Of a DNA stretch of 64,000 nucleotides, positions 57,130 to 64,000 are shown one piece after another (the stretch's first letter is position 1; each line of letters starts with the position of its first letter). Source of the stretch: Prevotella sp. (GTDB lineage Bacteria; Bacteroidota; Bacteroidia; Bacteroidales; Bacteroidaceae). The notes under the pieces are model-generated. The model saw only the letters and a program-made list of their open reading frames with translations, made no database searches and was not told the origin of the DNA. The stretch is from assembly GCA_017445845.1 (NCBI GenBank), contig JAFSRY010000063.1:1-64000 (forward strand), written 5' to 3'. The position numbers and the translations under genes are program-made.

Positions 57130-57183
57130 GCTAAAACTCTTTTAGGGGAAGCCGCCCGTTAGTGGTGATTTCAAGCAAACGAA

Positions 57184-57222
57184 GAGCCAGTCGGGCGAAG
57201 GGTGCATCGTCTCGGCTGGCTC
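57184..57222 (-). terminator. Hairpin after the small lipoprotein gene
   Basis: GAGCCAGTCGGGCGA (57184-57198) pairs with TCGTCTCGGCTGGCTC (57207-57222) over most of its length. It starts 28 bases after the stop at 57251. The T tract after it is weak. Confidence 0.5.
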
Positions 57223-57250
57223 AACAGTCTTAAAGTGGTTAGTGTGTCGT

Positions 57251-57706
57251 CTATTTCTGGTTCATAGACTCGTACTGTTTCTTGATGGTCTCGAAAACGG
57301 ATCGCATCATTTCCTTGTTTACTTCCGGGTATTCTTTGGTGTAGTCGGCAGTGATGGTTTTTCCATTTCGGGTTACCTTGAGGTCGGCATCCTCACCGTC
57401 GGCTTCCTGTGCAGCCTTCCATGCGGCATCGGCAAGGGCATCGGTGGCGTAGGTTGAGGCTACCGTGTAGGACGTCAGCAGTCCGTTGCTGTCGAAGGTT
57501 GCCGTGTGCACTTCCGTATAGGCATTCTTCCATTCGGCCGTCATAACGATTTTGTCGGCGGTCTCGTTGATGGTCACAGTAGGCTTCGTCTTTCCACTAA
57601 CGATGTCTTCGATGGCCTCTTCACTTTTTTCATCATCATCACCGCAGGCGGTGAAGGTCATTGTGGCGGCCAGCAGGGCGGCGGCCATGAGGAGATACTT
57701 TTTCAT
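57251..57706 (-). CDS. Small lipoprotein of unknown function
   Basis: Lipoprotein of 151 residues with lipobox TFTAC (Cys21), followed by an acidic linker (GDDDEKSEEAIEDIVSG). The mature part alternates short beta strands and helices (IVMTAEWKNAYTEVHTATFD, then TRNGKTITADYTKEYPEVNK) and ends in an amphipathic helix. I recognise no family; the small alpha/beta fold resembles many periplasmic or surface lipoproteins of Bacteroidales. It follows the 1718-residue surface protein by 85 bp on the same strand and may share its transcript. A hairpin lies just downstream. Confidence 0.7.
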   Translation of the reverse strand: MKKYLLMAAALLAATMTFTACGDDDEKSEEAIEDIVSGKTKPTVTINETADKIVMTAEWKNAYTEVHTATFDSNGLLTSYTVASTYATDALADAAWKAAQEADGEDADLKVTRNGKTITADYTKEYPEVNKEMMRSVFETIKKQYESMNQK

Positions 57707-57791
57707 ACTTTTACGAGTTTTTTTTAGTTGTTAAACAATATATTCGATGTTGAGTTGGTCCGGGGAAATAAGGCTTGTCGTCATGGGGCAA

Positions 57792-60700
57792 TTACAGTCT
57801 GACGATGCGTCGTACGATTCCATTGGGCGTTCGCTGAACGACGACATACGTTCCCTTCGGCAGTGGGGGAAGCAGCCTGATGCCGTTGAGCGAGTAGTAG
57901 GCGGTTTCAGTCACTTCCTCTTGCGGAATGACATGTGGCGCGACCCCTACCTCGTCGTTGACCTTATACTCCAGTGTCGTCACGTCGCTGTCTGCCATCC
58001 CCTCGCATACGGCAATAGCCTTGATGGTGATATCGGCATTGATGACGATGGGAGCCTCGTAGGCGGTGCGCCCGTCTTCTTCGCAGGGGCAGCTGCCATC
58101 GGTGGTATAGTAGATGGTTGCGTTTTCGGTGGCTGAGTATAGTTGCACCGCCGTTCCTTTATTGACGACACTGCCTGATGGGATGTCGGCCACGGGACGT
58201 GCCGCTGTGGTGATAATCGAGTGTTTGACGTTGACGGTTGCCACTGCCGTGATGTCGGCGATGGTGAAGGTGACGTCGGCACGGCCCGGCAGCAGTCCTT
58301 GCAGCGGCACGGATGCCACGCCCTGGCTGTCGAAGACCACCTCCCCATCCTCGATGCCGATGATGGGGGATGCACAGGCCACCGACAACTTCTTGCCGGC
58401 AACGGCAACGGCCGGATAGCCCCACACCTTCACAATGCCCGAGCTGCCATATTCAATAGCCTGTTCGTGTTCAACGGCGAGTCCGTCGATGACATGCTCC
58501 ACGGTCAACTCCTGTCGGTAGTCTGCGGCCATCGGGATGCCTGCATAGCTTTGTGCCGATGCAGGAACCTCCACCTCTACGGTCCGTGCCGTGAAGGCCT
58601 GTCGGGGACGGAAGAATATGCGCTGTGTCAGTGTCTCGCTGTTGTCATAGACCAGTTCGCCCGCTACGGCCTGTCCGTTCTGTCGGATGGTGATGCCATC
58701 GAGCGATGCTATTGTCATGAGCTTGCTGAACAGCAGGCTGACGGTCTGCGCATCGGCACGGGCACTCTGCACCTGTGGCACGGCCAGACTGGTCATCGGA
58801 ACATTGATGTCGAGTTGGGGCGGCGGCACTGGCAGCCATGCCGTTTCGGTGGGTTCGTAGCCATCCTTTTGGAAGCGCACCTGCCACCATCCTTGCGGCA
58901 CGTTCCACATATACAATCCGTCGGCATTCGTCGTCTGAGGGTTCTGCTGGCCGTATTCGGCAGCATCCCACATCGTTGCCGTGGCATCATCGTCATCGGC
59001 TCCGCCTTTGTAGTAGACGGTTGCGGTGACACCTTCCAGACGGTTGCCGGTCGTGCCCTCGTAGACAAAGCCCGAGGGGTCGATGAGAGACGTTACTTGT
59101 TTACGTTTCCGCTTTTCCTTCTCGTTGACTTCCTCATCACCTTCCTCTTCATCGTCGTCCTTCTCATCCTCATCCTCCTCACATTCCTTGTATGAAGCCT
59201 TTATGGCATCGGCGAGGTTGAGGTTTTGCTGGCTCTGTTTGAAAAACTCATCGGGTGCCCATTTGTCAAAGAGTTTCTTTGCCGACATGAAGTCCTGCGG
59301 CACCAGTTTGGAAACCTTCTGGCCGAGTTGTCCCAGCGTTTCCTTGGCACCGTCGGCGATGAAGCCGGCAATCTCGGATGCCGTACCCAGCCGCGGAGCC
59401 ACCTGTGCCACCTTCGTCACCACGGGGGCACCGACAGTCACGAGGCCCTTCACGGCGGCACCAGCGGCAGCGGCAGCCATAGCGCCGCCATACTCCATGC
59501 CGACCCGGCAGGCCAATGCATGTTCGTAGCTCTCGATGAGGCCATCCATTTGTAGCATGAAGGTGTAGGCGGCATCCTCGGCAGTCTTGGCCTGGCTATG
59601 GAACGACGCCTGCAGATGGTCGGGCACTCTGTTCTCTCCGTCGGGGCAGCTGGCCAGCAACAGGTATTTGGCGTTGCTCACCTGCTCGTGGAGTGTCTCG
59701 TTGTATAGGTTACGCATACTATACATCTGGTCGAGGTATACTTTCGACATCATCAGGTCTTTCCAGTCCTTTGCGGTCTTGTCGACGAAGTTTTTGATTT
59801 TCAGGGGTATCGACCCGATGTCCTTCAGGTGCTTAGCAACACCGAGGAAGGAGACCTTGTGCAAGCCCGTGCCCTTGGCATCGGCATCATCGTCGGCGAT
59901 GACGATGGAGAATGCCTGCCTGTTGGTGAGGTCAAGGAAGTAGGTCTTCATCGAGTGGTCGTCGCCGGTGGTGAAGCTCACGAGACTGTCGTTGTCGAGC
60001 GTGATACGGATGAAGGTCTCCTGTTGTCGGAGAGCCATCACGTCGTCGAAACGTTCTTCCACCATGCTCAGTTTGAAGTTGCCACTGCCTTCGCCCAATG
60101 AGAACATGATTTCCGCCCGGTCGTCGGTGTCGGCTGTCACCTCGCCCCACTGCAGGTGTTCGTCCAGTTGTCTGGTCAGCTCTTCGTGATAGGCAACCAT
60201 GTTGTTCAGTTCAGCCATGTAGAGTTCCGTACGCTCAACCGACTCGTCGGGTGCATAGTCATAGGCGAAGTCCACCTCTGCCGGCAGTTCGTTGTTAGTG
60301 GCCAGGAAGTGGGTCTTCGCCGTGTACATCTGGTCGCTCTCCGACCATCTGGCTTTTACTCTCTTTACCTTTCCAAAGCCGTCGGTGACGAGGAAGTGTG
60401 GATCGAAGATGCTGTTGATGTTCGGATTGACCATTTTAGCGGTCAGGGTCGCCACTGTCGATTCTGATGGGTCGATGTTGATATAGCTTGGTGAGAGGGT
60501 GTGGTTGATGTAGTTCCACACGGTTTTCTGGTTCTGATAGATTAACGCACCCTCTGTGACGATGCTGGCAGCGGAGTCGAAGTAGATGACGGCGCTCTCG
60601 GTCGGTATATCGTATCCGCCGGCATCCACGATGCCGTGTATCTGGTGGTAGGTACCGTCATAGGCATCGGCCAGCGTCACCTCGGTATTGAAGTATCCAC

Positions 60701-62948
60701 TGCCGGGCACATTGATTTCGCGCAGTTTCTTGTCGCCGTCGTAGAGCGTCAGCGTACGGTAGGGCAGTGCGTTGCCGCTCACATGGATGGCGGGTGTGTT
60801 GGTGACAGCATTCACCGTCAGTTGGATGCCTTCGACCTCTATCTGGGCTGTTCCGAAGGGTTGCCGATAGTGGGTGCCGTTGAGGGTATATTCAGCGATG
60901 CCCGTCAGCACAAGGTCGACTGGTTGCTCGGGTATGACACAGAATTTCACCTGTTCACCTGGCCGGCAGGGTACGATGAGCCGCTGTCCCGACAATTCAT
61001 AGCTGCCGTTGCTTTGTGTCGTCAGCAGGGAGCCGTCGATGAAACGCACATGGTCAGGCAGGTCGAAGACAAGGCGCAGGTCTGTGACGTTGTCAAGATA
61101 CTGGTTTTTCATTCTGACGCAGGCTTTCATCGTCGCTGTGCTGGTGACGAAGACACTCGTCTGCAGGGCATACAGGTAGGATGATGATGCCAAATGGCTC
61201 AGCTGTTCCTCGTCGAGGGTGGGCACAGTGGCAGTATAGTGGCTGGTGGTGCCGGCTGTCACGCTGATGTCGGTGGCGACATAGTCGCTACCTTCACGCA
61301 GGGTTGTCTGTTTCAGGTCGTCGAGGGTGGCTACGGAGTTGAAGAACTGGCTCTTTTGCATCAGTATCACCTTGTAGCTGCCGTCGGTCAGTCCGCGTAC
61401 TACGACCTGCTGGCGCTGGCTTTCGAAGTGTGCGACATAGCTGCCGTCGCCGTTGTAGACGGTTCCGACCACCGTCCCGATGTCGGTAGGTGAGAGTTGA
61501 ATGACGGCAAGTCCCCACTCGCTGACTTCCAGATTGACATCGAAGTCGCCGTCGCCGTCAGTAGTGAACGTTGACTCAGCGCTGCGGAAACGGTTGTTGC
61601 GACTGCTTGCCTTCACCGTCACTTCTTCGTTGGCATTGAAGCGAGTGTGTTCGAAATAGAGTTGCGGATAGGTCACCCAGAAGTCGCTGACGGTCTCGCC
61701 GGTGACTTTGCGGGTGATGTCCAGCTGCAGGTCTTCGATGTCGAGGACTCCCATTGCCCCTTCTGCGCTGGGGTGACAGGTGATGTCCAGGTGTGCCGTC
61801 GACCCCTTGTAGTCCTTCGGTTCAGGGTTGATAACGGGTTGTGGTGTCAGGATAATCTGCAAGTCGTTACCAGCTTCTTTCACAGAATATGCCGTTGTGG
61901 ACACCTTCTGGTAGCGGGCCGTCAGGCTTTCGTCGAGGGTGACGGTGTAGCAGACATTGTTGCCGGCGGCCATTCCCGTGAGGATGGCACCTTGTCCGAG
62001 CGTGATGCCGTTGGCTGTCTGCCAGACAATGGTCGTCAGTGGTGTCACGTCCTCGCCTTCGGGAGTCTGTATGTTCATTGTGACCGTCTGCGGACGTGCT
62101 GTCACCTGGATGGTTATTTGCTGGCCATCTTCATTGAACACGAAGTCGTCGGCTTTTCCCATCACACTGCCCAACAGGTTCCTGACGACCAGGCTGTAGA
62201 TGGTTCCGATAGACAAGGCGGCAAAGGAGTGGCTGTCGGCAGTGATGAGTTGTCGGCGTTGGGTTCCGCTGCCGGTGTCGGTCAGCTCGAGATACATATT
62301 CTTAAAGCTCACGTCCTGTGGCATTTCTACGATGAGCTGTCCCGTGCCTCCAACTCCGTCTAACGGTCTGATGTTCAAGTCCTTCCATCCTGGTGCTGCC
62401 TTGTAGGCTGCGATGGATGACTGCGGCACGCGCACCGTCAGGCGGCTCTTGTCGTTGACGGCAGAGAACAGGTTGGCTGTGATGGTGGGTGGTACCGTTG
62501 CGTAGCAGTCTATCTGTTCGAGGGCACTGTCGTAGTCGAAGGCACCGTCGTAGATGGCTGTCACTCCTTCGGGCAGAGCCAGGGTGTTGAGTGCGGTTAG
62601 ATACGCGAAGGCTTTGTCGTTGATGGCTCCCCAATAGGAGACTTGGCTGAGATCTATCGACTGTACGTTATGGAAGTAGATGAATGAGATGTCGTTTTCG
62701 GCCATCTCGCTGGCGACCGTGATTTTTTTTACCTGCAACATCATGTCGGTGTCGCGTTGAAACAGTTCTATTGCTGCCAATAAGAACTGGCCCGGCTCAA
62801 AGAGGTCGAAGTAGGCTTCGCCCGTTTGCGCATTGAAGTAGTTGGCTCCCGGGTCGCGGGGTGAGTCGGGATTGAATGTTCCGTTGTTTTGTGCGGTTGT
62901 GGTGATGCTGATGAATGCCATCACAATGAAGCTGAGTATTTTCTTCAT
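57792..62948 (-). CDS. Giant BspA-like multi-domain surface protein with T9SS-like C-terminus
   Basis: Exported protein of 1718 residues with a Sec signal (MKKILSFIVMAFISITTTA). Residues ~93-155 are BspA-type leucine-rich repeats (ALNTLALPEGVTAIYDGAFD). A long beta-rich region follows, then an Ala/Gly-rich hydrophobic stretch (~1155-1180, AMAAAAAGAAVKGL), a highly charged segment (~1255-1285) with runs of Glu, Asp and Lys, a carboxypeptidase-regulatory-like Ig domain (~1290-1380, GFVYEGTTGNRLEGVTATVY), and a chitobiase-like C-terminal domain (~1600-1660, ATIYYTTDGSCPCEEDGRTA). The end, YYSLNGIRLLPPLPKGTYVV, looks like a short T9SS tail. Likely a large surface adhesin or scaffold; it follows another secreted protein by 21 bp. 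Confidence 0.75.
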   Translation of the reverse strand: MKKILSFIVMAFISITTTAQNNGTFNPDSPRDPGANYFNAQTGEAYFDLFEPGQFLLAAIELFQRDTDMMLQVKKITVASEMAENDISFIYFHNVQSIDLSQVSYWGAINDKAFAYLTALNTLALPEGVTAIYDGAFDYDSALEQIDCYATVPPTITANLFSAVNDKSRLTVRVPQSSIAAYKAAPGWKDLNIRPLDGVGGTGQLIVEMPQDVSFKNMYLELTDTGSGTQRRQLITADSHSFAALSIGTIYSLVVRNLLGSVMGKADDFVFNEDGQQITIQVTARPQTVTMNIQTPEGEDVTPLTTIVWQTANGITLGQGAILTGMAAGNNVCYTVTLDESLTARYQKVSTTAYSVKEAGNDLQIILTPQPVINPEPKDYKGSTAHLDITCHPSAEGAMGVLDIEDLQLDITRKVTGETVSDFWVTYPQLYFEHTRFNANEEVTVKASSRNNRFRSAESTFTTDGDGDFDVNLEVSEWGLAVIQLSPTDIGTVVGTVYNGDGSYVAHFESQRQQVVVRGLTDGSYKVILMQKSQFFNSVATLDDLKQTTLREGSDYVATDISVTAGTTSHYTATVPTLDEEQLSHLASSSYLYALQTSVFVTSTATMKACVRMKNQYLDNVTDLRLVFDLPDHVRFIDGSLLTTQSNGSYELSGQRLIVPCRPGEQVKFCVIPEQPVDLVLTGIAEYTLNGTHYRQPFGTAQIEVEGIQLTVNAVTNTPAIHVSGNALPYRTLTLYDGDKKLREINVPGSGYFNTEVTLADAYDGTYHQIHGIVDAGGYDIPTESAVIYFDSAASIVTEGALIYQNQKTVWNYINHTLSPSYINIDPSESTVATLTAKMVNPNINSIFDPHFLVTDGFGKVKRVKARWSESDQMYTAKTHFLATNNELPAEVDFAYDYAPDESVERTELYMAELNNMVAYHEELTRQLDEHLQWGEVTADTDDRAEIMFSLGEGSGNFKLSMVEERFDDVMALRQQETFIRITLDNDSLVSFTTGDDHSMKTYFLDLTNRQAFSIVIADDDADAKGTGLHKVSFLGVAKHLKDIGSIPLKIKNFVDKTAKDWKDLMMSKVYLDQMYSMRNLYNETLHEQVSNAKYLLLASCPDGENRVPDHLQASFHSQAKTAEDAAYTFMLQMDGLIESYEHALACRVGMEYGGAMAAAAAGAAVKGLVTVGAPVVTKVAQVAPRLGTASEIAGFIADGAKETLGQLGQKVSKLVPQDFMSAKKLFDKWAPDEFFKQSQQNLNLADAIKASYKECEEDEDEKDDDEEEGDEEVNEKEKRKRKQVTSLIDPSGFVYEGTTGNRLEGVTATVYYKGGADDDDATATMWDAAEYGQQNPQTTNADGLYMWNVPQGWWQVRFQKDGYEPTETAWLPVPPPQLDINVPMTSLAVPQVQSARADAQTVSLLFSKLMTIASLDGITIRQNGQAVAGELVYDNSETLTQRIFFRPRQAFTARTVEVEVPASAQSYAGIPMAADYRQELTVEHVIDGLAVEHEQAIEYGSSGIVKVWGYPAVAVAGKKLSVACASPIIGIEDGEVVFDSQGVASVPLQGLLPGRADVTFTIADITAVATVNVKHSIITTAARPVADIPSGSVVNKGTAVQLYSATENATIYYTTDGSCPCEEDGRTAYEAPIVINADITIKAIAVCEGMADSDVTTLEYKVNDEVGVAPHVIPQEEVTETAYYSLNGIRLLPPLPKGTYVVVQRTPNGIVRRIVRL

Positions 62949-62969
62949 AGTATTCTCTCCCAGTGTTTA

Positions 62970-63998
62970 TTATCGGACGATGGCCTTGTGACTTTGGTTG
63001 ATGTAGATGCCACGGTTGGCAGGCTGGCTGACCTGCTGCCCTTTTATGTTGTAGTAAGAATTGGAACCGTCGGAGTGTGGGGCATCTGGCTGTTGCAGAC
63101 TGGTGGTCTGGCCGATGGTCAGTGTGAAACGTGTCGTGTCAGTGCCGGATGTGGCTTCGAAGATGTAGTCGCCTTGGCTGAGGTCAGTGGTTGTCCCTGT
63201 GAGGTGGTCGGTCAGCATGATGGCTGTCTGGCAGTCTTGTAGGTGCAGCGTATGCTGGCCGCCTTCTCCTGCGACGTAGCCCAACGCGATGGTCTCATTG
63301 TCCACGGGCCGTTCGTTGATGGCATAGCTCACGTCTCCCTCGAGGGTGAAGATCTGCGGGATGCCTTTGCGGTTGCTCATGAACTTGCAGGCATCGCGGT
63401 TGGCTTCATAGTTGCGTGAGGCTTCGTTGTTGACGACGAGGCGTGTGCGGTCTTCATGGTGGCCGTCGGTGAGGGTGATGTTCAGAACTATGCGGTCTGA
63501 CGCCATGGCGCGGTGCGGCGCATTGTCTGCACCCCTGTCGTCATTCCAGTTCATGATCTCTATTTCGGTATAGTCAGCCTGCCGACCGGAGGCGCGGAAG
63601 GTCAGTCGTCCGATGTTGGTGGCCTGCACGAAGAAGGCTCCCATCGGCTTCAGGATGTTGTCAGCGTCGTCCAACGTGCTGTATGAGCGATAGCCTAGCT
63701 CTTCTTCGTCGTATATGGTGATGATGGCCTGTTCCTCGATATCTCCTAATCGGAAGTAGCATGGATAGGGATTGCCAACGAAATTCCAGTCGGCATTGTG
63801 TGCCCGCTTTGCCTCGTAGTATTGCAGGGCGATAGTGATATCGCCGCTGCTGAACATCCGCTGTTTGTTTTCAGTGTCGGCAGCCGGAAGGGTGAAGAAT
63901 CCAGCCAACTCGTCCAAGTTGTCATAATCGAAGTTCGAATAGTCGCGCATGATGATATACCCTTGGTTGGCATGGAGCATCTCGTTATCTTTGACGTC
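62970..63998 (-). CDS. Secreted protein with T9SS-like C-terminus (cut by window end)
   Basis: The frame stays open to the right edge (DVKDNE before the first Met), so this is the last ~342 residues of a longer protein. It is beta-rich, with FTLPAADTENKQRMFSSGDI and NWNDDRGADNAPHRAMASDR. The last 40 residues, YYNIKGQQVSQPANRGIYIN, form a short T9SS-like sorting tail. Text such as WNFVGNPYPCYF and GYIIMRDY is common in the C-terminal parts of large Bacteroidales surface proteins. It is 21 bp upstream of the BspA-like gene on the same strand, so the two are probably co-transcribed. The N-terminal domains are outside the window. Confidence 0.7.
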   Translation of the reverse strand, partial: DVKDNEMLHANQGYIIMRDYSNFDYDNLDELAGFFTLPAADTENKQRMFSSGDITIALQYYEAKRAHNADWNFVGNPYPCYFRLGDIEEQAIITIYDEEELGYRSYSTLDDADNILKPMGAFFVQATNIGRLTFRASGRQADYTEIEIMNWNDDRGADNAPHRAMASDRIVLNITLTDGHHEDRTRLVVNNEASRNYEANRDACKFMSNRKGIPQIFTLEGDVSYAINERPVDNETIALGYVAGEGGQHTLHLQDCQTAIMLTDHLTGTTTDLSQGDYIFEATSGTDTTRFTLTIGQTTSLQQPDAPHSDGSNSYYNIKGQQVSQPANRGIYINQSHKAIVR

Positions 63999-64000
63999 GA

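Larger units (their letters stand above)
56589..57250. other. Spacer upstream of the 792-residue protein
   Basis: About 660 bp. On the minus strand it holds a hairpin after the small lipoprotein gene (57184-57222), the second copy of a 20-bp repeat (57110-57129), a TACCTTTG box (56948-56955) and a possible 53-codon gene (56626-56787). The plus-strand frames here look like chance and have no family features. Confidence 0.5.

Overview
The window is from a Bacteroidales genome, most likely Prevotella or a close relative. The evidence is two SusC/SusD loci, lipoproteins with typical Bacteroidota lipoboxes, promoters of the TTTG-N20-TAnnTTTG type, the ruvA-sprA gene pair of the type IX secretion system (T9SS), BspA-like and GLUG-type surface proteins ending in short T9SS-like tails, and an absence of Shine-Dalgarno sites. 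I saw no rRNA, tRNA, CRISPR array, transposase or integrase.

Layout. (1) Positions 1-11787, plus strand: the end of a glutaminase A-like protein, then a glycan-uptake locus (TIG/NHL lipoprotein, SusC, SusD, DUF1735 lipoprotein) and a GH92 mannosidase with its own promoter. (2) 12030-26932, minus strand: ruvA, sprA, dacB, a GH2 beta-galactosidase and a second GH92, tightly packed. Two GH92 enzymes and a LacZ-type GH2 suggest mannose- and galactose-containing glycans such as N-glycans. (3) 27323-44677, minus strand: an SSS sodium symporter, bifunctional NAD(P)H-hydrate repair enzyme, DUF4831 protein, GH31 alpha-glucosidase, SusC, SusD, SusE, a short SusE-like lipoprotein, a large GLUG-type secreted protein and a 55-residue peptide. 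(4) 45543-53339, plus strand: a secreted protein, ECF sigma factor and one-pass membrane protein; then hpt, adk, obgE, an M23 peptidase and a phosphatase-superfamily lipoprotein with a PA14-like end. (5) 53484-64000, minus strand: a small basic protein, a 59-residue peptide, a 792-residue secreted protein, a small lipoprotein, a 1718-residue BspA-like protein and the end of another secreted protein.

The most interesting signal is a repeated module: a Sec-exported protein with a short T9SS-like C-terminus, a 55-59 residue acidic peptide ending in SIWDE or SLWD, then an intrinsic terminator. It occurs twice on unrelated secreted proteins (27257-31034 and 53857-56588), in a window that also encodes the T9SS translocon SprA. 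I do not recognise the peptide family.

The second signal is in the spacers. Linkers between co-directional genes are often built of degenerate 8-bp periodic repeats that begin at or beside the upstream stop codon and run to the next start. Spacers between transcription units instead carry arrays with a strict 22-bp period whose unit differs from locus to locus. A 153-bp MITE-like inverted repeat lies between the first Sus locus and GH92. All functional statements come from reading motifs; no database search was run.
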